DNA from: Bacillota bacterium
GTDB taxonomy: Bacteria > Bacillota > Clostridia > Christensenellales > Christensenellaceae
Direction of reading: 5' to 3'
NCBI GenBank assembly: GCA_023408315.1
Contig: JAEYKI010000008.1
Span: 372,001-436,000, forward strand
Length of the DNA: 64,000 nt
The notes beneath the pieces are model-generated. The model worked only from the letters and a program-made list of their open reading frames with translations, was not told where the DNA came from and ran no database searches. The position numbers were made by a program, and so were the translations under genes. How positions within the stretch are numbered: the stretch's first letter is position 1; each line of letters begins with the position of its first letter. Shown here one piece after another: positions 51,065 through 60,657 of this stretch.

Positions 51065-54000
51065 CTAATTCAATTGAACGGATACCACTTCTGATACGCC
51101 CTTCTGATGCATGGCAATACCGTATAACGTGTCGCAGGCCGCCATGGTGGGCTTGCGGTGCGTAATCACAATAAACTGCAGCCCCACCGAGAGCGCCCTT
51201 AAATATTCGGAAAAGCGCACAACGTTGGCCTCGTCCAACGGCGCGTCTATCTCATCCAGCAGGCAGACGGGCGAAGGGTTGATGTGCAGCATGGCAAACA
51301 GCAGCGCGATGGCCGTTAACGCCTTCTCCCCGCCGGAGAGCAGGTTCAGGTTTTGCAGCCGCTTGCCCGGCGGCTCCGCGGAAATCTCTATGCCGCATTC
51401 CATTACGTCCTCGCCATTCGCCGCCACCAAGGCAACCTCCGCGTGGCCTCCGCCAAACAACTGAACAAACACCTCGTTAAAGTGCCGGTTAATCTGGTCA
51501 AACTTCTCCAAAAAGCAGTCTTTCATATCCCCCAGCAGAGACTGGATCACCACCTGCAAATCCTCCCCCGCTTTAATCAAATCGCCCTTCTGCACGCGCA
51601 GGCTTTCCAGGCGCCCGCCCACGCGGGCAAAATCCTCTATCGCGTTGGGATTCACCGGGCCCATCTCCGTAATTTCCTGCTTAATCTCCTCAATCTCCCG
51701 CGTACCCGTCTGATAGGAAAATTCGCCGCGCAGCTTTTCCGCATTGGCAAGCGTCAGGGCGTAATCGTCCCAAATCTTGTTCTGCAAATTTTCCCGTATC
51801 AGTTCTATTTTTTCTTTATTGGCAATAATCTTGTATTTCTGCTCAATCAGGTCGCCCTTCTCCGCCGTCGCGGCATCCAGACCGGCGTCCAGTGCGTTTT
51901 GCAATTGCGTCAGTTCGTCCCGTTTCGCGTTCTTTTCCCTTGTTGCAAAACTTGCGCTGTTCAATTGCTCTATGGCCTCGTCCAGCAGCGCCTGCATCTC
52001 CAGTTTTTTGGATAAAACAGCGCTCTTCAGTTCCTTTTCCATAGCTTCCGCCTGCTGCCGGGACTGGGTTATGCCTTCCTTTGCCGCGAATATATCGCTG
52101 CGTATGTGCGTCTGCTCATTCAGCAGCATATTTTTCCGTGAAACCAGCTCGCCCAGCGCAATCTCCTCCTTGGAGAGCGTATCGCGCATGGCGGTGCGTT
52201 CGCCTGCTTCGCGGTTCATGCTTTCTTCCAGCAGCGTTACCGTTTCCACCACGCCGTCGTATTTCGCCTGCAATTCGGCGAGTGCCGCGCTGCGTTTGTC
52301 CACAAATGCAGAAGATTCCCCAATCTGCGCATCCGCGTCGCCAATCTGCTTTTCTATTTCATCCAGCCGTTGCTTCGTCTTGCCCGCCTGCTCCGTTATC
52401 CCGGCAATCTGCTGCGCAATGCGGGTGGATGTAATCTCCCGCTCTCGTATGTCCGCCAGCATGCCTTCGCGCTGCGCCTTAATTTCTTCTATCTGCGTTG
52501 TCATATCGCGTGCCTGCTGGCCCAGTTTTTCCACGCGCAGGCGCGCCGCCTTAATCTTAACCGCAAACTCCGCCATCATGCGGTTGCGGGATAAAAGCCC
52601 GGTTTGCACAGATTCCGTGCTGCCGCCGGTAATAATGCCGCCCGGGCGAAATATATCGCCCTTCAGCGTTACCGCGCGGAAGGTGTACCCCGTTTTGCGC
52701 ATTACCGCAATGGCGCTTTCCATATCCTCCACAATCACGGTGCGCGCCAGCAAAAAATCCACCGCCGGCTTGTATTCCGGCTTGCAGGTAACCACATCGG
52801 AGGCCACGCATAGAATGATGCCCGTGCATCCGCGCTTTTCTTCTTCGGATAAATACTTTATTTTAAGCGCGTCCAGCGGCAGGAACGTCACCCTGCCCAG
52901 CCGGTTTTTACGCAAAAACTCAATCGCTTCCTTGGCGTCTTCTTCCCGCTGCACCAAAATGTTCTGCAAGGCCGCCGCCAGCGCCGCTTCCAGTGCCGTT
53001 TCATATTCCTGGGGCACGTCCACCAGCTCTGCAAACGTTCCCATCAGCTTTTTGCGGATCGGCTGGTCCTTGGACGCTCCAAACAGTGCCTTAACGCTCT
53101 GCTGGTAACCCTCGTACCCGTCTTTTAAATCAGATAAAAGATTCTGGTTGGAGATGCACTGGTTCAGTTGCTGCCTGTTTTCCGCCAATTCGCCGTCCAG
53201 CGTGGAATACTCCGCGTTCAGTTCGTTAATGCGCATCGTCAGCGTGTTGGCCTCGCCCAGCAGCCTTGCGTTCTCGGCCTTGCACATGCCCATCAGGGAA
53301 TCTTTTTCCTCCTGCTGGGCCGCCAGGTCCTCCAGGGTTTCGGCCAGTGTTTTCCGCTCGCCCTGCATGCCGTCCTTCTTCTCAATCAGCATCTCCAGGT
53401 ATACGTTTTTCTCGCCCACCTCGCGGCGCGCGGATTCCATCTCGTCCCGTAGCGCGGCGGATTCGTCCCGCAGCGCGGCATACCGTTCGGATACGCTGCC
53501 CGCGCCGTCCGCCATGCGGTCGCACGTCTCGCGCAGCGCGTTAATCACGCCGTATTTCTCGTCTATCTGGTTATTCAGTTCTTCTATCTGCGCGCCCAGT
53601 TCCTCCACGCGGGCATTCTTTGCCTCAACGGCTATCCCGGTTTCCTCGCTCTGCGCGGCAATCTCATCCAGGCGCTGTGTAAGGTTCCGCTCGCGTTCAG
53701 AAAGAACGTTCAGTTCGCCCTTCAGCTTTTCCTGGCTGCTGCCGTATTCCGCAACCAGGCGGTTCTGCGTGTCCAGATCGGCCAAAAGCTGCTGATACTC
53801 CGCTTTAACGGCAGATATACGCGCGTTCAGGGACTCTGTTTTCTCCGCGTTGCTCTTTTGCGCTTCCTCGTTTTCCGCAAGCTGCGCATCCAGCTTTTCT
53901 ATGCGCTCCACGCTTTTTTCCTGATTATAAAGGTACAGGTTCACTTCCAGAAATTTAAGCCGCTCTCGCAGGGTCATATACCGTTTGGCTTCCTGCATCT

Positions 54001-54622
54001 GGTTTTCCAGCGGCTCCACCTGCATTTCCAGCTCGGAGATGATGTCCTCCAGCCGCAAAAGGTTCTCCCTCGTTTTCTCCAGGTTGTGTTCCGCCTCTTC
54101 CTTGCGCACGCGGTATTTCATAATGCCCGCCGCTTCCTCAAACACGCGGCGGCGCTGGCTGGCCTTGCTGTTTAAAATCTCGTCTATCTTTCCCTGCCCA
54201 ATAATGGAGTATCCCTCCTTGCCAATGCCGGTGTCCCGGAACAGATCCAGAATGTCCCTTAAGCGGCAGGAAGTGTTGTTAATGGAGTATTCGCTCTCCC
54301 CTGAGCGGTACAGCTTGCGGCGCACGCAAACCTCCGTGTACTCGGATTGAATGCGCATATCGGAATTATCAAAAACCAGCGCCACCTCGCAGTAGCCCTT
54401 TTTATTCAGCTCCTGGCTGCCGTTGAATATAACGTCTTCCATGCGGGCGCCGCGCAGATTTTTGGAGCTCTGCTCGCCCAAAACCCAGCGGATAGCGTCC
54501 GCAACGTTGCTTTTTCCGCTCCCGTTGGGGCCAACAATGCCCGTGATGCCGTTTTTGATAATAAATTCTTTTTTGTTGCTGAACGATTTAAATCCGTTCA
54601 GTTCAATCCGTTTCAGATACAA
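51065..54622 (-). CDS. smc: Chromosome partition protein Smc
   Basis: 1185 residues. Walker A GPNGSGKSN (32-40), two long coiled coils (about 170-500 and 670-1020) separated by the hinge (about 510-660, with QGYVGAVAELV-like GTFAELVDVPQEYETALEAALG), and the C-terminal head with LNLLSGGEKALTAIALLFA and VCLLDEIDAPLD. It works with ScpA and ScpB to shape and separate chromosomes. The start is TTG at 54622 with GAGGA 9 nt ahead. smc-ftsY order is conserved; rnc, often ahead of smc, is absent. Confidence 0.97.
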   Translation of the reverse strand: MYLKRIELNGFKSFSNKKEFIIKNGITGIVGPNGSGKSNVADAIRWVLGEQSSKNLRGARMEDVIFNGSQELNKKGYCEVALVFDNSDMRIQSEYTEVCVRRKLYRSGESEYSINNTSCRLRDILDLFRDTGIGKEGYSIIGQGKIDEILNSKASQRRRVFEEAAGIMKYRVRKEEAEHNLEKTRENLLRLEDIISELEMQVEPLENQMQEAKRYMTLRERLKFLEVNLYLYNQEKSVERIEKLDAQLAENEEAQKSNAEKTESLNARISAVKAEYQQLLADLDTQNRLVAEYGSSQEKLKGELNVLSERERNLTQRLDEIAAQSEETGIAVEAKNARVEELGAQIEELNNQIDEKYGVINALRETCDRMADGAGSVSERYAALRDESAALRDEMESARREVGEKNVYLEMLIEKKDGMQGERKTLAETLEDLAAQQEEKDSLMGMCKAENARLLGEANTLTMRINELNAEYSTLDGELAENRQQLNQCISNQNLLSDLKDGYEGYQQSVKALFGASKDQPIRKKLMGTFAELVDVPQEYETALEAALAAALQNILVQREEDAKEAIEFLRKNRLGRVTFLPLDALKIKYLSEEEKRGCTGIILCVASDVVTCKPEYKPAVDFLLARTVIVEDMESAIAVMRKTGYTFRAVTLKGDIFRPGGIITGGSTESVQTGLLSRNRMMAEFAVKIKAARLRVEKLGQQARDMTTQIEEIKAQREGMLADIREREITSTRIAQQIAGITEQAGKTKQRLDEIEKQIGDADAQIGESSAFVDKRSAALAELQAKYDGVVETVTLLEESMNREAGERTAMRDTLSKEEIALGELVSRKNMLLNEQTHIRSDIFAAKEGITQSRQQAEAMEKELKSAVLSKKLEMQALLDEAIEQLNSASFATREKNAKRDELTQLQNALDAGLDAATAEKGDLIEQKYKIIANKEKIELIRENLQNKIWDDYALTLANAEKLRGEFSYQTGTREIEEIKQEITEMGPVNPNAIEDFARVGGRLESLRVQKGDLIKAGEDLQVVIQSLLGDMKDCFLEKFDQINRHFNEVFVQLFGGGHAEVALVAANGEDVMECGIEISAEPPGKRLQNLNLLSGGEKALTAIALLFAMLHINPSPVCLLDEIDAPLDEANVVRFSEYLRALSVGLQFIVITHRKPTMAACDTLYGIAMHQKGVSEVVSVQLN

Positions 54623-54787
54623 TTGCGCAAATCCTCTTTTCCGGGGTTATTTGCTTTTTATAAAATACAGGCGAGCCTATGGTCATGCGTCAGCCTGGCG
54701 GACATACTTTTGGCGGGAGGCTTTCCTCTTCCAGCCTCTGGGTTTTGGGGGCCAAAAGGGTATTCGCTCTTTAAAAGTAAGCCGGTT

Positions 54788-54830
54788 GCTTCTTTCTTAA
54801 AAAAGAAGTGGGGTTGCGGGGCAAAGCCCC
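54788..54830. repeat. Dispersed hairpin repeat, copy 3
   Basis: GCTTCTTTCTTAAAAAAGAAG followed by TGGGGTT and a GGGGC/GCCCC hairpin. Same order and orientation as 48094-48136. It fills part of the 294-bp gap between smc and aspS, which has no gene. Confidence 0.6.
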
Positions 54831-54916
54831 GAACCTTTTCCACAAGCTGACAGACGCGCCGTATAGACCTGCCTGCTAAATTGCCTTGAAAATAAGCCTT
54901 TTTCTTTTTTGCAGGC

Positions 54917-56698
54917 TCATTCCTCTATTTTGATGTGTAACTCTTTGAGCTGCGCCTTGTCCACGCGGGAAGGCGCCTGGCTCATCAGGTCGGATGCGTT
55001 CTGCACCTTGGGGAACGCGATCATGTCGCGGATGGAGCTTCTGCCCGCCAATATCATGGCCAGCCTGTCCAAACCGTACGCCAGGCCACCGTGCGGGGGT
55101 GTGCCGTATTTAAACGCTTCCATCATATAGCCAAACTGTTCCCACGCCTTTTCCTTGGAGAATCCGGTGGCGTTAAACATTTTTTCCTGCAGTTCCGGGT
55201 TGTGTATCCTGATGCTGCCGCCGCCAATCTCCGTGCCGTTCAGTATAATGTCATACGCCTTGGCGCGCACCTTTTCGGGCGCGGTTTCCAGGTGTTCAAT
55301 ATCCTCGTCCATCGGCATTGTAAAGGGATGGTGCATGGCCACGTAGCGTTTTTCTTCCTCGTTATATTCCACCAGCGGAAACTCCGTCACCCACAGCAGG
55401 TCAAACGTGTCCGGCTGGATGAGTTCCAGCTTCTCCGCCAGCTTGAGGCGCAGCGCCCCCAGGGAATCATACACAACCTTGTTCTTGTCTCCCACAAAAA
55501 AGATAATGTCCCCCACCTGGCCGTCCATGGTTTTCAGGATAGCATTGATTTCTTCTTCCGTCATGAATTTGGTAATGGGCGAGTTCATGCCGTCTTCCTT
55601 AATGGATATCCAGGCCATGCCTTTTGCGCCGTAAATCTTCACAAAATCCACCAGAGCGTCAATCTCCCTGCGCGCAAAGGTGTTCGCGCAGCCCTTGGCG
55701 TTAATGGCGCGCACGCTGCCGCCCTTTGCCACCACGCTGGAGAACACCTGGAACGCAGAGTTCTTTACAATATCGCTCAGGTCCTTCAGTTCAAGCCCAA
55801 ACCGGGTGTCCGGCTTGTCGCTTCCAAAGCGGTCCATTGCCTCCGCGTATGTCAGGCGGCGCAGGGGTATATCAATATCAACGTCCATTACTTCCTTAAA
55901 AATGCGTTTCAGCAAACGTTCGTTCACGTCTATCACGTCGTCTACTTCCACAAAGGATAATTCCATATCAATCTGGGTAAATTCGGGCTGCCTGTCCGCC
56001 CGCAGGTCCTCGTCCCTGAAGCACCGGGCAATCTGATAATACCGGTCCATACCGGATACCATCAACAGTTGCTTTAATATCTGGGGAGACTGCGGCAGCG
56101 CAAAAAACGATCCCGGATGCACGCGGGAAGGAACCAAATAGTCCCTCGCGCCCTCGGGCGTGCTCTTGATCAGCATGGGGGTTTCAATTTCCATAAAACC
56201 GTTCTCGTCCAGAAAATTGCGCGAGCAGATGGATATCTTGTTGCGCAACATCAGGTTTTTCTGCATCTCCGGCCGCCGAAGGTCCAGATAACGGTATTTC
56301 AGGCGCAGGTCCTCGCGCACCTTTGAATTGTCTTCAATTTCAAACGGCGGTGTCTGCGCAACGCTCAATACTTTAAGCTCCGCAACCTTCACCTCAATGG
56401 TTCCGGTGGGCAGCTTTGCGTTCACAGTCTCAGGCGAACGCGCGCACAGCTTTCCTTTCACCGCCAGCACATACTCGCTGCGGATGCTCTCCACGCGGGA
56501 AAAATCCCCGCTGAAATTGGATTTGTCAAATACCACCTGCATGATGCCCGAACGGTCCCGCAAATCAACAAAGATCAAAGCGCCCATGTCCCGGCGCGTA
56601 TTGGTCCATCCCATCAGCGTCACTTCGCACCCAATGTCCGCCTCGCTGAATGTGGCGCAAAGCCCCGTTCTCTTCCATCCTGCTAACAACTCACCCAT
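54917..56698 (-). CDS. aspS: Aspartyl-tRNA synthetase
   Basis: 593 residues, the bacterial type with an N-terminal OB-fold (GWTNTRRDMGALIFVDLRDRSG), class II motifs 1-3 (RHRY-like LRYRYLDLRRPEM; FRDEDLRADRQPEFTQID; GLAYGLDRLAM) and the inserted GAD domain around 280-420. It charges tRNA-Asp. Its start overlaps the hisS stop by 8 bp, as in other Firmicutes. A GGAGA site precedes the ATG. Confidence 0.97.
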   Translation of the reverse strand: MGELLAGWKRTGLCATFSEADIGCEVTLMGWTNTRRDMGALIFVDLRDRSGIMQVVFDKSNFSGDFSRVESIRSEYVLAVKGKLCARSPETVNAKLPTGTIEVKVAELKVLSVAQTPPFEIEDNSKVREDLRLKYRYLDLRRPEMQKNLMLRNKISICSRNFLDENGFMEIETPMLIKSTPEGARDYLVPSRVHPGSFFALPQSPQILKQLLMVSGMDRYYQIARCFRDEDLRADRQPEFTQIDMELSFVEVDDVIDVNERLLKRIFKEVMDVDIDIPLRRLTYAEAMDRFGSDKPDTRFGLELKDLSDIVKNSAFQVFSSVVAKGGSVRAINAKGCANTFARREIDALVDFVKIYGAKGMAWISIKEDGMNSPITKFMTEEEINAILKTMDGQVGDIIFFVGDKNKVVYDSLGALRLKLAEKLELIQPDTFDLLWVTEFPLVEYNEEEKRYVAMHHPFTMPMDEDIEHLETAPEKVRAKAYDIILNGTEIGGGSIRIHNPELQEKMFNATGFSKEKAWEQFGYMMEAFKYGTPPHGGLAYGLDRLAMILAGRSSIRDMIAFPKVQNASDLMSQAPSRVDKAQLKELHIKIEE

Positions 56699-57968
56699 TT
56701 GCCTTCTCCTGCTTAATACAATTTTTAATCTGGCTAAATTCTATAGTCTGCTCGGCGCTGCTCTGCATGTCCCTCAGTTTCACAACGCCTGCATTCAATT
56801 CGTCTTCCCCAATCACCGCAACATACGGCGCGGCGCACTTATCCGCGTACTTGAACTGCGCTTTCAAGCTGCGGCCCGTGTGGTCCATATCCGCGCGAAA
56901 CCCAAGGGCCCGCAGCTCATTCACCAACGCAAAGGCTTTCTTTCTGGCTTCCTGCCCCATGGTGCAGAAATAAATGTCATACAGGTTCGGTTCCGGAATC
57001 TTTACGCCTTCGTTCTCCAGCACCAAAAGCAGCCGTTCCATCCCAAGCCCGAATCCGATGCCGGGCATGTCCGGCCCGCCAATCTCACGCACCAGTTTGT
57101 CGTACCGCCCGCCGCCGCACACGGTCCCCTGGCTGCCGATCCCGGTGGAAATGATCTCAAACACGGTTTTTGTATAGTAATCCAGGCCCCGCACAATGAA
57201 TGGGTCCACTTCATACAGAATATCCAACGATTCCAGATAGCCCTTCAGGCTCTCAAAATGGTCGGCGCATTCCGCGCACAGGTGGTCTATCATCAGCGGC
57301 GCACCCGCCACGATTTTTTTGCATTTTTCTTCCTTGCAGTCCAGGATGCGCAGCGGATTTTTCTCCAAACGCGCCAGGCATGTGGGGCAAAGGCTTTCTT
57401 TTCTTGACGCAAAATATTCGCTCAAAAGCGCGTTGTACTGCGGCCTGCAATTTGGGCAGCCGATGCTGTTGATGTGCAGCTTTAGCCCCTTGATCCCAAG
57501 CGTACCAAACAGCGTGAGCGCAAGCGAAATCACCTCCGCGTCAATGGACGCGCTGGCCGCGCCGAATACCTCCACGCCAAACTGGTGATGCTCGCGCAGC
57601 CTGCCCGCCTGCGGGTTCTCGTACCGGAATATAGGGTTTGTAAGGTAATACATCTTGGTGGGCTGCGCCTGTGACGCGATCCCGTGTTCCGCAAAAGCGC
57701 GCACAACGCCCGCCGTGCCTTCCGGTTTCAGCGTTACAGAGCGTTCGCCCTTGTCCAGAAACGTGTACATTTCCTTTTGCACAATGTCCGTGGTGTCTCC
57801 CACGCCGCGCAAAAAGAGTTCTGTATGTTCAAAAACGGGCGTCCGAATCTCCCGGTATCCGCCCCTCGCACATATTTCTCGTATACTGTTCTCTAAATAA
57901 TGCCATTTGTAGCTCTCGGTAGGGAGCACGTCCCGCGTTCCCTTTGGCGCTTGGGTAAGTATAATCAA
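56691..57968 (-). CDS. hisS: Histidyl-tRNA synthetase
   Basis: 425 residues. QAPKGTRDVLP start, motif 1 (FEHTELFLRGVGDTTDIV), motif 2 (NPIFRYENPQAGRLREHHQFGVEVFG), and the histidine-A loops (DPFIVRGLDYYTKTVFE). A four-Cys insert (CPNCRPQY and CPTCLARL) may bind zinc. The start codon is unsure: TTG 57968 follows AAGGGAAGGG; GTG 57989 lies only about six bases after the predicted transcript start. It heads the hisS-aspS unit. Confidence 0.95.
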   Translation of the reverse strand: MIILTQAPKGTRDVLPTESYKWHYLENSIREICARGGYREIRTPVFEHTELFLRGVGDTTDIVQKEMYTFLDKGERSVTLKPEGTAGVVRAFAEHGIASQAQPTKMYYLTNPIFRYENPQAGRLREHHQFGVEVFGAASASIDAEVISLALTLFGTLGIKGLKLHINSIGCPNCRPQYNALLSEYFASRKESLCPTCLARLEKNPLRILDCKEEKCKKIVAGAPLMIDHLCAECADHFESLKGYLESLDILYEVDPFIVRGLDYYTKTVFEIISTGIGSQGTVCGGGRYDKLVREIGGPDMPGIGFGLGMERLLLVLENEGVKIPEPNLYDIYFCTMGQEARKKAFALVNELRALGFRADMDHTGRSLKAQFKYADKCAAPYVAVIGEDELNAGVVKLRDMQSSAEQTIEFSQIKNCIKQEKANG

Positions 57969-58001
57969 CCCTTCCCTTCTTGTGTACAATCTAACCTAAT
58001 A

Positions 58002-58030
58002 ATTATACTCATCCATGCATGCAGTGTCAA
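58002..58030 (-). promoter_or_regulatory. Sigma-A-type promoter of hisS-aspS
   Basis: Perfect TTGACA (58025-58030), a 17-bp spacer and perfect TATAAT (58002-58007). The leader is only about 30 nt, too short for a T-box. Confidence 0.88.
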
Positions 58031-58190
58031 TCAGGGCCGAGCTTTGTTTTTTTCTTCCCTTTCCTTTTGTAAATATAAAGAGGAGCTGCAGAAAAAACAT
58101 GCCGCCATAAAACAAATTTACATAAACAATTGCCTTTTTGCTGCTAAAACATGGTATATTAATAGTAGTGATTTATGGAGGATGAGCCTT

Positions 58191-59177
58191 ATGAAAACAC
58201 AAGTCCAGTCCAAATTAAGCCTGTTTGCCTCCAACGCAGAGGCCATCCGCAAAGGCTTCATCTGGCAAAACGTACTGCTTAAAAGGCTTTCCGCGCTTCT
58301 GTACGCCGCGGAAGACCGGGCGATAGACCAAGATGCAATCCGTGAAAGCTTTGATACCATCAAAGAAAACACGGGCGTTTTTTCCGCGTTTCGCGGCAAC
58401 GCCAAAATGTGCGTCGCAACAATGCTTTCGCTCGCTGCTGACAGAAGCCGCCTGCTTTCAAATACGCTCGATGTGTACGAAAAAATGAAACAGGCAAAAT
58501 TCAGGTATTCGGACTATCTTGCCATTGCATCCTGCCAGATAGCCGGTGGCGCGCAGCCTGCGGATTACCAGCAGATTGTGGAACGTGCAAAAGCGTTTTA
58601 TAACGATATGAAAAAACAGCATTTTTTCATCACCGGTCAGGACGACTATATATACGCGGCGCTGCTGGGGATTTCGGGCACGGACGTTCAAACAGGCGTT
58701 GCGCGCATAGAAGAGCTTTACAGCGCCCTTAAGCCCTCGTTCCTGTCCGCCTCCGCGGTACAGGCGCTTTCGCAGGTGTTGGTGCTGGGCGGAAAATCTG
58801 CGGAAGCAGCGGACCGCATCCTGCAATTGCGCGGCGCGCTGCGCGAAAACCGCATCCGGCTGGACCGCGAATATACCCTGCCCGCCATGGGCGTTCTTGC
58901 CCTTCTGCCCGCATCGGCCGACGAAATAGCAACCGAGGTTTTGGAAGCCTATCGATTTCTGCGCAGCCAAAAAGGTTTTGGCGCGTGGTCTGTTACCAAG
59001 CAGGAGCTTCTTCTGCTCACCGCCGGGCTTGTTGCGCTTGGCTATGTGAAAGACGCAAAAAAAGATATTGTAAATTCCACCCTTGCCGCCAGCATTACCA
59101 GCATCATCATTGCGCAGCAGGCCGCAATCGCGGCGGCTGCCGCCGCTTCTTCCGCCGCCGCGGCGTCTTCGGGCTGA
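58191..59177 (+). CDS. DUF4003-type protein
   Basis: 328 residues and the only recognised rightward gene of the window. GGAGG is 9 nt before the ATG at 58191. The sequence is helical without membrane segments or signal, and fits DUF4003, a Firmicute family of unknown function (NAEAIRKGFIWQNVLLKRLSAL near the start). Residues about 307-328 form a low-complexity tail of Ala, Gln and Ser (AAIAAAAAASSAAAASSG). It stands back to back with hisS (divergent) and convergent with hemZ. No regulator site could be fixed; a weak TTGCCT-19-TATATT lies at 58130-58160. Confidence 0.75.
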   Translation: MKTQVQSKLSLFASNAEAIRKGFIWQNVLLKRLSALLYAAEDRAIDQDAIRESFDTIKENTGVFSAFRGNAKMCVATMLSLAADRSRLLSNTLDVYEKMKQAKFRYSDYLAIASCQIAGGAQPADYQQIVERAKAFYNDMKKQHFFITGQDDYIYAALLGISGTDVQTGVARIEELYSALKPSFLSASAVQALSQVLVLGGKSAEAADRILQLRGALRENRIRLDREYTLPAMGVLALLPASADEIATEVLEAYRFLRSQKGFGAWSVTKQELLLLTAGLVALGYVKDAKKDIVNSTLAASITSIIIAQQAAIAAAAAASSAAAASSG

Positions 59178-59211
59178 ATCTGTTAGGTTCCCCGTTTTCC
59201 GCAAGTTTGAA

Positions 59212-60657
59212 TTATTTAAAAAGTTCAATCTTCCTCTGCACCATCTCATCCACCCGCTCCATATACAGATTCACTTCTTTGATGTTGCAGGAGCGCTCTA
59301 TGCGTTTTTCTGCGGCAAAGATGCGCTTGGACATGGCCCCCGCGCCAAAGCTCAGGTTGTCCGCCAGTTCTTCCATAATGTCAATGTTATACAGGCACAG
59401 TTTTCCCGGCTTGGCGTACCCCACGTTTTCCAGGTTGCCGGCCATATACTTCTGGCGGTAGAGATAGTATGGGATGTACCCCCTGCCCTCCAGAAACTCA
59501 CGGGAAAAGTCCACCATTTTTGCTACCGCCGCCGCATCCGCAAATTTTGCCGAATCGTCCAGCGTCAGGTTCGCCGCGTTTTTAATCGCGAGCGTGTGCA
59601 CCGTTACGTTCTCCGGGTCAAAACCGCATACATCTTCCAGTGTTTTTTGCACGTCCTTAAGCGTTTCACCGGGCAGGCCCAGGATGATGTCGGTGTTTAC
59701 AAAATCAAATCCATGCTCCCGCGCCAGGCGAAAGGCGCTGTCAAATTCCCCCGCCCCGTATGTCCTGCCGATGCGCTGGAGAGTATCCCCATTGGTGGTC
59801 TGCGCGTTCACGCAGACGCGCGTGGCTCCTGATTCTTTTATGGCTGCAAGCTTTTTGGCATCCATGGTGTCCGGCCTGCCTGCCTCCACCGTAAACTCTT
59901 TGCAATGCGGAAAAGCGCTTTTCAGCACTCCAAACAATGTTTGCAGTTCTTCCGCGTCAAGCGCGGTGGGCGTGCCGCCTCCAACGTATATGCAGCGCAC
60001 GTTCCGCCCCTCAGCCAGGCGCTTTGCGCCCTCAATCTCGCGTGCCAGCGCATCCAGATACTGCCCCGTGATCTTTCGGCTTTTCTTTAATTCGTGCGAC
60101 CCGAACGAGCAGTACGAGCACCGGGACACGCAGAACGGAATGCCCACGTATATATCAAGGTCATTTGCCGTTATATCTTTTATCAGCGGCAATTGGTTTT
60201 GCGCGATGTCAAAGGCCAGTGTTGCCTTGTGCCCATCCACGTCAAACTCAGCTTGAAAGAATTCCTTTGCCTTCCCGCCCATCTCCGCCAGCAGTTCGCG
60301 CGCCAGCTTGGTTGGCCGTATCCCGGTGAGCGACCCCCAGGGCGGTTTTGTTCCTGTATACCCTTTGAGCAGGCTGTATAGCGCATTTTTAATAAACCGC
60401 TTCTTCATCTTCTTAACGTACAGGGCGCTGCCAGCTTCCGCAGGTACGCTGCTTTGAAATGAGCAAATGGTCTTTCCGTCCAGGAGCACTTCGCAGTCCG
60501 CATCCCACACACCGCCGTTTTCATGTAAAAAGACGCGAATAAAAAGGCCTTCTTTGGCCTCCTGTGCTTCCTCTATTTTCTTTTCCACAATAAACAGCCG
60601 CATCTCGTCGCACAGGTCTCCAAAAAACGGTTTGCAGTTGGTAATTAAACCCGCCAT
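59212..60657 (-). CDS. hemZ: HemZ-like coproporphyrinogen III oxidase (radical SAM)
   Basis: 481 residues. The radical SAM motif FCVSRCSYCSF (C-x3-C-x2-C), YVGGGTPTAL and VTVEAGRPDT-like EFTVEAGRPDT are present after an N-terminal domain of about 160 residues typical of HemZ. Bacillus HemZ is an oxygen-independent coproporphyrinogen oxidase; many HemN relatives do other radical chemistry or insert haem, so the substrate is not certain. No other haem genes are seen. It starts with ATG 60657 after AAGGGGG. Confidence 0.88.
   Translation of the reverse strand: MAGLITNCKPFFGDLCDEMRLFIVEKKIEEAQEAKEGLFIRVFLHENGGVWDADCEVLLDGKTICSFQSSVPAEAGSALYVKKMKKRFIKNALYSLLKGYTGTKPPWGSLTGIRPTKLARELLAEMGGKAKEFFQAEFDVDGHKATLAFDIAQNQLPLIKDITANDLDIYVGIPFCVSRCSYCSFGSHELKKSRKITGQYLDALAREIEGAKRLAEGRNVRCIYVGGGTPTALDAEELQTLFGVLKSAFPHCKEFTVEAGRPDTMDAKKLAAIKESGATRVCVNAQTTNGDTLQRIGRTYGAGEFDSAFRLAREHGFDFVNTDIILGLPGETLKDVQKTLEDVCGFDPENVTVHTLAIKNAANLTLDDSAKFADAAAVAKMVDFSREFLEGRGYIPYYLYRQKYMAGNLENVGYAKPGKLCLYNIDIMEELADNLSFGAGAMSKRIFAAEKRIERSCNIKEVNLYMERVDEMVQRKIELFK

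Noticed and set aside
57990..58001. T-box riboswitch before hisS-aspS
   Set aside because: The predicted leader is only about 30 nt and has no T-box sequence.
58130..58160. Promoter for the DUF4003 gene
   Set aside because: TTGCCT and TATATT are 19 bp apart and both imperfect; mentioned in the gene entry only.
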